From contig CANQDS010000019.1 of assembly GCA_947593655.1 (NCBI GenBank), positions 1 to 34,425 of the forward strand: DNA of 34,425 nucleotides, read 5' to 3'. Position numbers and translations under genes: made by a program. Shown piece by piece: positions 24,578 through 32,053 of this stretch; within the stretch, counting starts at the first letter, position 1; every line of letters begins with the position of its first letter. The notes under the pieces are model-generated. The model was not told where the DNA came from. It searched no databases and was given only the letters and a program-made list of their open reading frames with translations. The stretch comes from an uncultured Lachnospiraceae bacterium (GTDB lineage: Bacteria; Bacillota; Clostridia; Lachnospirales; Lachnospiraceae).

Positions 24578-25546
24578 ATGAATGTGAGAAAAATTCTGGA
24601 AGAGGCAGCGATCAACAGTGCATCGGATATCTGGATCATTGCCGGACGTCCTCTTTCCTATAAATACAACGGAACCATCCGCACCTTAAACGAGATCATC
24701 CTCTCGCCAAGGGACGCTTATGAATTTGTCACGGCGGTCTATGCGCTCGCCAGACGGGAGATCGCATATTTCGACCAGTCCGGCGACGATCGCTTTTCCT
24801 TTACCCTGCCCCGCTTCGCCCGTTACCGTGTCAGCGCCTACCGCCAGCGCGGTTCCTGCGCAGCGGTTCTGCACGCGATCCCTTTAGAGCTGCCGGATGC
24901 GGAAACGCTGAAACTCCCGGCGCAGGTCCGGGAGCTTTCCCGCTTAAACTCCGGGCTGGTGCTGGCGGCAGGACCCGGCGGAAGCGGCCGGTCGACGACG
25001 ATCGCCTGGCTTTTAGACCGGATCAACCGCGAACGGAGCGGGCACATCCTCACTTTTGAAGAACCGGTGGAATATCTGCATCCGCATATCCGGTGCATTG
25101 TTTCACAGCGGGAAATCCCGACTGATTCGGAGAGTTTTCCGGCGGCCGCCGCCCACGCGCGCTTCCAGTGTCCGGACGTTTGCATGTTTTCTGCGCTTCC
25201 GGACAGCGACACCCTGCTTGCGGCAGTCGCTGCCGCGGAAAACCAGAAACTTGTTTTCTCCGCCATGCATACGTGCGGCGCCGCCGAAACGATCGACAGC
25301 CTGATCCATATGGTTCCTGTCCCGGAGCAGCCGTATTTTTCGCGGCGGCTCGCTTCCGTGCTGCGCGCCGTCATCTGCCAGCAGCTCCTGCCGGCGGACG
25401 ACGGAAGCCTCGTTCCGTCTTTTAAAGTTCTGACGGTGGACGATGAAATCCAAAAACGGATCGCCGCAGGGACGGTTGGCCGGATCGCTGATCCGAAACC
25501 GGGGACGGGCGCTCCGGGGAAAGAAGACGCAGAGAACGTGTTCTAG
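24578..25546 (+). CDS. Orphan PilT/GspE-family ATPase with degenerate motifs
   Basis: This 322-residue protein has the two-domain layout of PilT-type secretion ATPases. The N-terminal domain contains SASDIWIIAGRPLSYKYNG, the usual SDxHxxxG region. The RecA-like domain has Walker A GPGGSGRST (132-140), an Asp box LTFEEPVEY (159-166), a Walker B region PDVCMFSALPD (199-209) and a His box MHT (230-232). Key residues are altered: the Walker A lysine is Arg138, and the Walker B Gly-Glu is Ser205-Ala206. ATP hydrolysis may be weak or lost. The ATG at 24578 has a weak AGAAAGG site. No pilus or secretion genes accompany it. It converges on eno with 11 bases between stops. Confidence 0.85.
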   Translation: MNVRKILEEAAINSASDIWIIAGRPLSYKYNGTIRTLNEIILSPRDAYEFVTAVYALARREIAYFDQSGDDRFSFTLPRFARYRVSAYRQRGSCAAVLHAIPLELPDAETLKLPAQVRELSRLNSGLVLAAGPGGSGRSTTIAWLLDRINRERSGHILTFEEPVEYLHPHIRCIVSQREIPTDSESFPAAAAHARFQCPDVCMFSALPDSDTLLAAVAAAENQKLVFSAMHTCGAAETIDSLIHMVPVPEQPYFSRRLASVLRAVICQQLLPADDGSLVPSFKVLTVDDEIQKRIAAGTVGRIADPKPGTGAPGKEDAENVF

Positions 25547-25557
25547 GATACCGGACC

Positions 25558-26829
25558 TTAACAACTCTGCATCAGTTCTTCTTCGATCCGGAGGAGTTCG
25601 TTGTATTTTGCGGTACGTTCGCCCCGGCACGGCGCTCCGGTCTTGATCCATCCGGCGTTGACGGCGACGGCCAGATCCGCGATAAAGCAGTTTTCCGTTT
25701 CGCCGGAACGATGGGAAATGATCGCCTGATAGTTGTTTTCTTTGGAAAGCGCGATGGCGTCCATCGCTTCCGTCAGCGTTCCGATCTGGTTGACTTTGAC
25801 CAGAACGGCGTTTGCAACGTTTAAGTCGATCCCGCAGCGGATCCGCTTCGTGTTGGTCACAAACAGATCGTCGCCGACCAGCATGACTTTATCTTTCAGG
25901 CGCTGCGTGAGTTTCTGCCAGCCTTCCCAGTCGTCCTCATTCAGACCGTCCTCGATGGAAATGATCGGGAACCGCTCTATCAGGCTCTCATACAGATCGA
26001 TCATCTCATCGCTGCTCCGCGTAATCTCTTCCCCGTGAAATACATAGACATCCTGCGCTTCGTCATACAATTCGCTCGCGGCAGCATCCATCGCAAACGA
26101 GATATCCGTTCCCGGCTCGTACCCGGCTTTGCGCACTGCTTTTTCCAGATAGGAAAATACTTCTCCGGCATCTTTGAGATCCGGCGCAAAACCGCCCTCG
26201 TCGCCGACCGCGGTTAAAAGCCCGTCTTCGTAAAGGATCTGGCGCAGGAAATGATACACTTCCGCGCCCATCCGCAGCGCATCCGCAAACCGTTCCGCAG
26301 ACGGCACGATCATAAATTCCTGAAAATCAATGCTGTTTTTCGAGTGTACTCCGCCATTGATGACGTTCATCATCGGACGCGGCAGAACTTTGGCGTTCGT
26401 GCCGCCCAGATAACGGTGCAGCGGCAGATCAAGCGCAGACGCCGCACAGCGGGCACAGGCCAGCGATACGCCGAGAAGCGCATTCGCTCCCAGATTTCCC
26501 TTGTTGTCCATTCCGTCCAGCTCGATCAGTTTGCGGTCGATCCCGATCTGATCGAGAACGTTCATTCCGAGCAGTTCGCCCTTGATCCGGTCGTTGATGT
26601 GATCGACGACTTTCTGTACGCCAAGCCCGAAATAACGGTCGTCCCCGTCCCGCAGTTCCACCGCTTCAAACCGCCCTGTGCTCGCCCCGGACGGAACCGA
26701 TTCCCTCGCCGAAGTCTTTCGCCCGGTCGTTTCCGTCTGCGCGGTCACTTCCACTTCTACTGTTGGATTTCCTCTGGAATCTAAGATTTCTCTTCCGTGT
26801 ATATCAATGATCTTGATGCATAAAGACAT
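25558..26829 (-). CDS. eno: Enolase
   Basis: This 423-residue glycolytic enzyme interconverts 2-phosphoglycerate and phosphoenolpyruvate. Catalytic and metal residues appear intact: DFQEF (Glu), GDEGGFAP (Glu), AMDAAASE (Asp), [11 protein letters not shown] (Glu), GDDLFVTN (Asp), [11 protein letters not shown] (Lys), SHRSGET (His-Arg-Ser) and WIKTGAP (Lys). Some normally conserved spots differ: [14 protein letters not shown] where GGAHADNNVDIQEF is common, [13 protein letters not shown] near the end, and ETEN for ETED. It may therefore be a divergent or second enolase. The ATG at 26829 follows GGGAGG, which pairs in a hairpin. Its 5' end is duplicated at 28102-28169 by an insertion. Confidence 0.95.
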   Translation of the reverse strand: MSLCIKIIDIHGREILDSRGNPTVEVEVTAQTETTGRKTSARESVPSGASTGRFEAVELRDGDDRYFGLGVQKVVDHINDRIKGELLGMNVLDQIGIDRKLIELDGMDNKGNLGANALLGVSLACARCAASALDLPLHRYLGGTNAKVLPRPMMNVINGGVHSKNSIDFQEFMIVPSAERFADALRMGAEVYHFLRQILYEDGLLTAVGDEGGFAPDLKDAGEVFSYLEKAVRKAGYEPGTDISFAMDAAASELYDEAQDVYVFHGEEITRSSDEMIDLYESLIERFPIISIEDGLNEDDWEGWQKLTQRLKDKVMLVGDDLFVTNTKRIRCGIDLNVANAVLVKVNQIGTLTEAMDAIALSKENNYQAIISHRSGETENCFIADLAVAVNAGWIKTGAPCRGERTAKYNELLRIEEELMQSC

Positions 26830-26890
26830 AAATACAGCCTCCCCTGTTTTTTGAATAGCATAACCGGGGAGGCCGGGATTTATACATTTT
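26823..26890. repeat. 68-bp direct repeat, left copy (eno 5' end)
   Basis: It is identical base for base to 28102-28169. It covers the first two eno codons, ribosome site, hairpin and about 40 bases of leader. It bounds the left side of the AT-rich insertion. Confidence 0.92.
26837..26873 (-). promoter_or_regulatory. Hairpin sequestering the eno ribosome site
   Basis: On the minus strand GCCTCCCC pairs with GGGGAGGC (8 bp, 26866-26873 with 26837-26844) around a 21-base loop. The 3' arm is the eno Shine-Dalgarno sequence, 8 bases before the ATG. Such a fold would block ribosome entry until opened. The effect is inferred. Confidence 0.55.
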
Positions 26891-26939
26891 CAAGACGAAG
26901 TAAATACATATATTGTTACATTCTATATCAAACGTTCCA

Positions 26940-27287
26940 TCACTTACAATACTTTCTTATCAAATCTCTAATCTCGCTCTGCCGTAGATTGGAAATCTCT
27001 TTCTTCGAGTAAACTGCCAACATATAAATCAATTTATCATTTTTGATTGCATAATATATCATCCTAAATCCATTCTTAGGACTTCTATTAGCATCAATAT
27101 TGGCAACCATAACTTTATATACATCCTTATCTATTGTCAATCCCAGATTATCATAAGCGGTTCCAATAAGATTTCCGTTTTCTAATTCCTCAAATACCTT
27201 TCTAAACTCATCTTCCGATTTTGGATATTTCTTTAACAGTCGCTTAAATTGATTTTTAAAATAGGAAGTATATTCTATGTCGTACAA
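26940..27287 (-). CDS. RelE/ParE-family toxin
   Basis: This 115-residue protein is of the type II toxin-antitoxin RelE/ParE superfamily; RelE members cut mRNA on the ribosome and ParE members poison gyrase. The fold pattern is seen in YTSYFKNQFKRLLKKYPKS (first helix pair), KVMVANIDANRSPKNGFRMIYYAI (central strands with the conserved basic residue) and KLIYMLAVYSKKEI (last strand). The start is TTG at 27287 with TAGGTG about seven bases upstream, ten bases after the antitoxin stop, so the pair is co-translated. AT-rich codon use differs from the neighbours, suggesting transfer. Which target it hits is not clear. Confidence 0.85.
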   Translation of the reverse strand: MYDIEYTSYFKNQFKRLLKKYPKSEDEFRKVFEELENGNLIGTAYDNLGLTIDKDVYKVMVANIDANRSPKNGFRMIYYAIKNDKLIYMLAVYSKKEISNLRQSEIRDLIRKYCK

Positions 27288-27296
27288 TTAACACAC

Positions 27297-27446
27297 CTAA
27301 CCATTCTCTTTTGTAAATAAATCGCGCCAAGAAGATTGCTTATTCTTTGTAGATCTAGTTTTTTTGTTCTCTTTCATCTCTTTTAAAGACTCTTCTAATT
27401 CATGCAAAAAAATGTCTTTGTTATACTCAATAGTTGTAGATGTCAT
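27297..27446 (-). CDS. Antitoxin of the RelE-type pair
   Basis: This 49-residue protein begins MTSTTIEYNKDIFLHELEES and ends SSWRDLFTKENG. Its acidic, helical centre and basic KKTRSTKNK stretch fit a small antitoxin that wraps its toxin. No DNA-binding domain is obvious, so autoregulation may rest on another site or on the complex. The ATG at 27446 is chosen because AAAGGAGG lies 8 bases upstream; a longer frame starts inside the promoter. It is followed directly by the toxin gene. Identification rests mainly on position and size. Confidence 0.78.
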   Translation of the reverse strand: MTSTTIEYNKDIFLHELEESLKEMKENKKTRSTKNKQSSWRDLFTKENG

Positions 27447-27482
27447 AGAACCTGCCTCCTTTTTGCTTATTTTTATACCCAT

Positions 27483-27511
27483 ATTATAACACCTCAATCT
27501 ATTAAAATCAA
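27483..27511 (-). promoter_or_regulatory. Promoter of the toxin-antitoxin pair
   Basis: Minus strand -35 TTGATT (27506-27511), 17-base spacer, -10 TATAAT (27483-27488), 36 bases before the antitoxin ATG. Confidence 0.75.
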
Positions 27512-27586
27512 TTGTACTCACGATTCAAAAAAAAATCAACTTGTTTTTTACTTGTCGGCGCTTTTTGTCAAAAGCAAAATTTACAC

Positions 27587-27630
27587 TTGCAGACACTTAG
27601 TAATACTGTATAATATAAGTATATTACTAA
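27587..27630 (+). promoter_or_regulatory. Promoter with overlapping dyad for the SAM-domain gene
   Basis: Plus strand -35 TTGCAG (27587-27592), 16-base spacer, -10 TATAAT (27609-27614). An imperfect inverted repeat, TTAGTAATACT (27597-27607) and AGTATATTACTAA (27618-27630), brackets the -10, as an operator would. The binding protein is unknown; the toxin-antitoxin complex or the encoded protein are candidates. Confidence 0.6.
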
Positions 27631-27648
27631 CGAAAGGAAGAAGAACTT

Positions 27649-28089
27649 ATGGATTATGATGATTACCAAAAAGCATGTGATGAAATAAGGGCAAAGAACA
27701 ATGAGTACCTGGATCTCTTCGAAAAATCCCTGATTACCAATGGCTTAAAGGATAGCACCATTAAACGCCATCTGTCAAATGTGAACTTCTACATAAACGA
27801 ATTTCTTTTATACTATGAGCCCCTCACCATAGACTATGGCATTGCGAGGATAGATTCATTCCTCGGGGAATTCTTTATCCGCAAATGCATGTGGTCCACG
27901 CCTGGAAATATAAAAAGCACCGCAGCAAGCATAAAAAAGTTTTATAAATGTATGATGGATCAGGGAATCGTGAAGAAGGAAGCCTATGAATTTCTTTGCT
28001 CAGAAATCAGAGATGGAATGGAAACGTGGCAGGCTGACTGTGCCAAATATAATGACCCTGATGAACCGAACCCTTTTGCTTTCTTTTAA
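27649..28089 (+). CDS. Lone SAM-like (recombinase core-binding) domain protein
   Basis: This 146-residue protein resembles the N-terminal, DNA-binding SAM-like domain of tyrosine recombinases, seen in FEKSLITNGLKDSTIKRHLS, IDSFLGEFFIRKCMWSTPGN and IKSTAASIKKFYKCMMDQG. It lacks the catalytic domain with its Arg-His-Arg-Tyr residues and ends in a defined tail, DPDEPNPFAFF, before TAA. It therefore looks like a complete standalone protein rather than a simple truncation. The ATG at 27649 follows AAAGGAAG. It is divergent from the toxin-antitoxin pair and stops 13 bases before the right 68-bp repeat. It may bind the repeat or regulate the island; both are inference. Confidence 0.75.
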   Translation: MDYDDYQKACDEIRAKNNEYLDLFEKSLITNGLKDSTIKRHLSNVNFYINEFLLYYEPLTIDYGIARIDSFLGEFFIRKCMWSTPGNIKSTAASIKKFYKCMMDQGIVKKEAYEFLCSEIRDGMETWQADCAKYNDPDEPNPFAFF

Positions 28090-28101
28090 TGGCGGTGATC
28101 T

Positions 28102-28169
28102 AAGACATAAATACAGCCTCCCCTGTTTTTTGAATAGCATAACCGGGGAGGCCGGGATTTATACATTTT
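28102..28169. repeat. 68-bp direct repeat, right copy
   Basis: It is identical to 26823-26890. On the minus strand it holds the same hairpin, GGGGAGG site and ATG, but the frame stops after two codons (ATG TCT TAG). It is thus a decapitated eno start left by the insertion. Confidence 0.92.
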
Positions 28170-28197
28170 TAGCGAAGATTGCAGAGACATCCTACTG

Positions 28198-28674
28198 TCA
28201 TTTTTCTGTCTGTACTTTAATAATTGAAATATCCTTTTTCTGTGTAAATTCACCTAAAATTTCTTTTATACTGTGCTGTTCGCCAATATCAGTTACATCG
28301 ATTTCATTTACGCAAGGATATAACCACGGCATTTTTTCTGCAAGTTTTTCCATAAGTTCATATCGTTACGCCCTCACAGCCTGTTTTTCCCTTGCCTGTC
28401 TTAAAACATCTTCCCATTTATCCTTATCTTCCCGCCAGACACAGGATGTTGCAAAATTTAAAAACCATTCGGAACGCGTCAGGCGCAAAATAACCGCCCA
28501 CATATTAGAAAAATCATTTTTCCCCCCGCCACTGGCAAAAGAAAGGATTTCTCCGTCCGCCACGCAGGAAATATCCTTTTTCTCAAATTCACTTTTAATA
28601 GTCTCGTAAATATCTGCCATAGTATATCCATTGGCTTCCACCAGATTTTTATTAAACGCAAAATCCACTCTCAT
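28198..28674 (-). pseudogene. Small hypothetical gene split by an in-frame TAA
   Basis: The first part (28366-28674) encodes 102 residues, MRVDFAFNKNLVEANGYTMA through REKQAVRA. After TAA (28366-28368) the same frame runs on for another 55 codons, RYELMEKLAEKMPWLYPCVN through KVQTEK, to TGA at 28198. No ribosome site precedes the ATG at 28353 in the second part, and a single G-to-T change would turn GAA into this TAA. I therefore read it as one gene with a nonsense mutation. The alternative is an intact 102-residue protein followed by chance open frame. The ATG at 28674 follows AAAGGAG, under a perfect consensus promoter. Family not recognised. Confidence 0.5.
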
Positions 28675-28716
28675 GACAGTCCTATCTCCTTTTTCGTGCG
28701 CTCCTTTATGCTACTC

Positions 28717-28745
28717 ATTATATCTATGCTGACATACAATGTCAA
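28717..28745 (-). promoter_or_regulatory. Consensus promoter with palindromic operator
   Basis: Minus strand -35 TTGACA (28740-28745), 17-base spacer, -10 TATAAT (28717-28722) is a perfect sigma-A match. A perfect 15-bp palindrome, TGACATACAATGTCA (plus strand, about 28730-28744), overlaps the -35 and spacer, as expected for a repressor site. It reads toward the split gene at 28198-28674. Confidence 0.78.
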
Positions 28746-28760
28746 ACACTCTCTTTGCAA

Positions 28761-29546
28761 TTACCGTTGACGTCTTCTGTACGATGCAATCCCTGCGGCG
28801 AACAGCAACGCCGCGAAAAGTGCGATCAGCAGTACAACCGGATTTCCGGAAACGGATTTCATTTCGCCTGTTCCTGCTTCTTCCGGCGCTGTTTCTCCTG
28901 TTTCGCCGATCTGCACATTCCCGCTGATCCGGTTATCGGCCGTGATCCCAAACGTCTGGTTTTGCGGATCCTCATTCTGATCTTCCGGCGCTCCGTACTG
29001 CTCTAATGTTTCCTGTGCGATCTTTGGATCCGCTGCTTTCTGGCTGACATCCTGCTCCGTCTCCCAGGTGCCGTCCGCCTGTTGATACGAAACGGTATAC
29101 GGAATATCGTTGATCTCGTCCGTGTTGTCGACGAGATCATTTACGATTAATTCCGGCTGGTAAGACGATCCTTCCTTCAACTGAAATTCCGCCTCCAGAA
29201 GAGTTCCGTGCGCGTTTATTTTCTCCGGATATAAGATTACATAATGAATCTCCGCTTTGGGCGCATCATGGTAAATATCCGCATAACTGCTGGATAACGT
29301 GCTTCCAAGACTGCTGCTGATAAAAGATACTTTTTGCGGATCATACCGCAGGATCAGATCTACCCCGCCCAATGCAGCCGCATTATGCAGATATACGCGG
29401 ACTTCTATTTTCCCGTTTTCCAGAGTCTGCGCCGTCTGCACGTAAAATACCGCCGGTTCATCCGCTTTTACCAATGCTGCCTGAGAAAAAAGCGCAAACG
29501 CCAATATTCCAAAAAGGAATCCTTTCATACTATGTAGCCGCTTCAT
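28761..29546 (-). CDS. Membrane-anchored single-cohesin protein
   Basis: This 261-residue surface protein has a signal peptide (about 1-28, cut near VKA-DE) and a cohesin-like domain (about 32-165). A charged linker (166-232) and a C-terminal transmembrane helix (236-256) with an RRRQR stop-transfer tail follow. Cohesin pattern is seen in IEVRVYLHNAAALGGVDLIL, RYDPQKVSFISSSLGSTLSS and GTLLEAEFQLKEG. Cohesins bind dockerins through calcium-loaded helices. The two genes upstream, 29 and 33 bases apart, both end in dockerins, so this is their likely anchor. The ATG at 29546 has only a distant AAGGATGG; an ATG six codons later is an alternative. There is no sortase LPxTG motif. Confidence 0.86.
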   Translation of the reverse strand: MKRLHSMKGFLFGILAFALFSQAALVKADEPAVFYVQTAQTLENGKIEVRVYLHNAAALGGVDLILRYDPQKVSFISSSLGSTLSSSYADIYHDAPKAEIHYVILYPEKINAHGTLLEAEFQLKEGSSYQPELIVNDLVDNTDEINDIPYTVSYQQADGTWETEQDVSQKAADPKIAQETLEQYGAPEDQNEDPQNQTFGITADNRISGNVQIGETGETAPEEAGTGEMKSVSGNPVVLLIALFAALLFAAGIASYRRRQR

Positions 29547-29575
29547 AATGATATTCGTCTTCCATCCTTTTTCTT

Positions 29576-32020
29576 CTACTGCTTTTCGTCATATACGCTT
29601 TGGCTTCTTCCACTGACAAAATGCAGTTCGCGCATCAGATCCTGAATCTCCACCTCGTTGTTCATATCCACATCCGCAAATCCTTTCTGCACTTCATTTA
29701 AGTTGTTCCGGCTGCTGACATGGTGGAGCACCTGCATCATATCGGTCAGTTTCACCGCGCCGTCGCCGTCCGTGTCGCCGTTTGTTCCGTAAATGACTGC
29801 ACTGTCCGCTTTGCGGGAAATCGCAAAAGTGACAGACCGGTCTTTGAGCAGGGACGCACCCGCTAATTGCAGCTGCTCTCCTGCCCCTTCGCCTGTTCCT
29901 GTTCCGGAACTTCCTGCCGAAGAGGCTGCTTTCTGCAATAAGACTGCCTTATCGCCTTTTGACTGCGCATCTGCAGCAATCGTCAGCTGCGGTGCAAATC
30001 CAAGTTCTCCGTTTTCGTAAAATACCAGCTGTTCGATCGAACGTGTTCCAGCCAGAGCAGAAAGTTCTTTTGCATCAATTTTCTCTTCACCGGCCGCCGC
30101 CTTTTTTACGTCCAGATCCATATCGCTTAATCCGGTTTCCGGAAGCTGCTTTCCGTTCATCTTCCAGATCATGCCGTTTTCAAGCGCGGCTTCCACTGTA
30201 ACGTCTTTCCCCTGCAGGATTTCCAGTGCTTCTTTGGAAAGTCCGCCATCTTCCAGTGTCACTTCGACTGTTTCGCTGTCTTTGGCATTCTGAATCTGAC
30301 TAATGATATTTGCTGCTTCCTCGGTTCTGTAACAAGAAACCCACATACTGTCTTCGGAATCTTCCGGTATATAGATGCTGTTTTCAGCGACACTGTTTCC
30401 GTTTTCATCTGTTGTGTAAACCACATATCCTTTCGGCAGAGCCTTTTGCTCTCCTCTTTTTCCTGCCGCTACCATTTCTTTCTGCCATGCGCCGTTCTCA
30501 TCATACAAACTATAGCCGATGATAACATTGTTATATTTTGCGGTCATATAATATTCCGACGGATAGCATTGAATATCCCATTCTCCGGAAAAATCCAGTT
30601 CTTCCATATGATCCTTTGGCGCTTGTTCTGCAATCTTTTTATATGCTGCTTCTGTGTTTTCCCGCTCTTCTTTTTCAAATAAAAGGAAGCGCTTAAAATT
30701 ATAATTCCAATTCTGCTCCTGATCGGCATACTGGTAATAAACCGGAATAATTTCTTTTGTTTCATACTCAAAAACAAAATCAAAACTATTATTGATCGAT
30801 CCCAGCTTTCCTCCCGAGTCCAGTTCAATTTCTCCGGACGGAAATCCCATTTCGTCTCCGCTACGATACCAATGACTTCCCGTAATCTGCCACTCTTCTG
30901 ATGCATCCTCCGGAATCATTTCAATTCCGGCAGCAGCCTCCTCGTACGTCGTTCCTGCCGGATACTCTTTCTTTGTTACAACTGATTTTACATTTCCGTC
31001 ACGGTCAATATAGTGTTTTTCCAGCCGTACCGGATATTTGTCATAGATAGCAATCAGATACCAGTAATTATCCGGTTCAATCGGCTCTTTTACTCTCTCT
31101 TTCCACCCCAGAAATTTGCAGTTGCCGCACTGAGGTACCGACAGCTGCGCTAAAACTTCTTCCTCTTTCTGGCCTTTCTCGCAGATAATATTCTTTACCT
31201 CTTCATGCGTCTTCCCATCCTCATTCAGATAAGCATACTGAACCTGAAAATAAAATTTCTCGTATGAGGCAAAGAACCTCATGGAGCTAACCGTATAAGC
31301 TGCTTTGTAATGAACCAGCGGCGTATCCTTGCCATAGCAGATTTCTCCACTCTGCCATCCTTGGAATTCTCCTAAAAACTTATCGTTTTCCATATCCGGA
31401 TAATGTTCGCCCAAAACTTCCCCTAAGGTCGTTCTTCTCGGCAGATCTACCGTAATACTTGATATTTCTTTTTCATCCTTATCGTAAAAATACAGTCCTA
31501 CATTTTTCACGATGCACTTTTCACACTCTCCATCACGCGTCACATAAAAGTAAATCGGATAAAATTCTTCAAAATCCGGATCATAGCTGTCCAGATTGGC
31601 AGTACGCATCATCCCTTTTGAATTTTCAAAAGAAATACTGGATAATACCCATTCGCAGGCGGATAACTCTGCAGCCGCAACGCTTCCTTCATAGTTTCCA
31701 TCCGCTTTTCTGGTAAGATCAATACTTTGGTGTTCTTTCTCCAGATTTCCCTCTTCTTCTTTTGAATTATGCATTCCCACCAGATAAATTTCTCCCAATT
31801 CGGGCATCTGCTCCATTTGTTCCAATTCGACCGTAAAATTTACGGTATCGCCATCCGTTACATAAGTTCCCGGATCGACGCTCATGCGGATATTTTCCAC
31901 ATTTACCTCCTGAACTTCCGGTTCGATTTCATCGGCATTTGCTGCAACCGGCAGATTCGGCAATGCCATTGAGCACGCCAACAAAAATGCTCCTGCTTTC
32001 TGGTAAAACTTTTTCATCAT
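29576..32020 (-). CDS. Secreted repeat-rich dockerin protein
   Basis: This 814-residue secreted protein has a signal peptide (about 1-29, cut near ANA-DE). A large beta-rich region (30-570) follows, with repeated units of the type VQYAYLNEDGKTHEEVKNII and GNCKFLGWKERVK, resembling InlB B-repeat or Flg_new-like surface modules. A beta-sandwich module (about 575-744) contains KDVTVEAALENGMIWKMNGK and NGELGFAPQLTIAADAQ. The type I dockerin (745-814) has calcium loops DTDGDGAVKLTD (D749, D751, D753, D760) and DVDMNNEVEIQD (D783, D785, N787, D794). No glycoside hydrolase or protease motif is seen. The ATG at 32020 follows GAGAGG. It should bind the downstream cohesin protein. Confidence 0.87.
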   Translation of the reverse strand: MMKKFYQKAGAFLLACSMALPNLPVAANADEIEPEVQEVNVENIRMSVDPGTYVTDGDTVNFTVELEQMEQMPELGEIYLVGMHNSKEEEGNLEKEHQSIDLTRKADGNYEGSVAAAELSACEWVLSSISFENSKGMMRTANLDSYDPDFEEFYPIYFYVTRDGECEKCIVKNVGLYFYDKDEKEISSITVDLPRRTTLGEVLGEHYPDMENDKFLGEFQGWQSGEICYGKDTPLVHYKAAYTVSSMRFFASYEKFYFQVQYAYLNEDGKTHEEVKNIICEKGQKEEEVLAQLSVPQCGNCKFLGWKERVKEPIEPDNYWYLIAIYDKYPVRLEKHYIDRDGNVKSVVTKKEYPAGTTYEEAAAGIEMIPEDASEEWQITGSHWYRSGDEMGFPSGEIELDSGGKLGSINNSFDFVFEYETKEIIPVYYQYADQEQNWNYNFKRFLLFEKEERENTEAAYKKIAEQAPKDHMEELDFSGEWDIQCYPSEYYMTAKYNNVIIGYSLYDENGAWQKEMVAAGKRGEQKALPKGYVVYTTDENGNSVAENSIYIPEDSEDSMWVSCYRTEEAANIISQIQNAKDSETVEVTLEDGGLSKEALEILQGKDVTVEAALENGMIWKMNGKQLPETGLSDMDLDVKKAAAGEEKIDAKELSALAGTRSIEQLVFYENGELGFAPQLTIAADAQSKGDKAVLLQKAASSAGSSGTGTGEGAGEQLQLAGASLLKDRSVTFAISRKADSAVIYGTNGDTDGDGAVKLTDMMQVLHHVSSRNNLNEVQKGFADVDMNNEVEIQDLMRELHFVSGRSQSVYDEKQ

Positions 32021-32053
32021 TTTTAGTCCTCTCTTTCATTTTATTTTATTGCA

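Larger units (their letters stand above)
26823..28169. mobile_element. AT-rich island flanked by 68-bp direct repeats
   Basis: One repeat plus unique DNA spans 1279 bp. It is visibly more AT-rich than its surroundings and holds a RelE-type toxin, its antitoxin and a recombinase core-binding-like protein. The right repeat still carries the eno ribosome site and ATG, followed by TCT TAG. Before insertion, the sequence now right of 28169 would have led straight into eno. No transposase or complete integrase is inside, so it is either a minimal or mobilised element or a remnant. Confidence 0.68.

Noticed and set aside
25547..25557. Terminator between the PilT-like gene and eno
   Set aside because: Only 11 bases separate the convergent stops and no stem with a T tract is visible there.
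27402..27659. 85-residue plus-strand frame before the SAM-domain gene
   Set aside because: It overlaps the antitoxin in antisense and spans both promoters; no ribosome site and no protein-like pattern.
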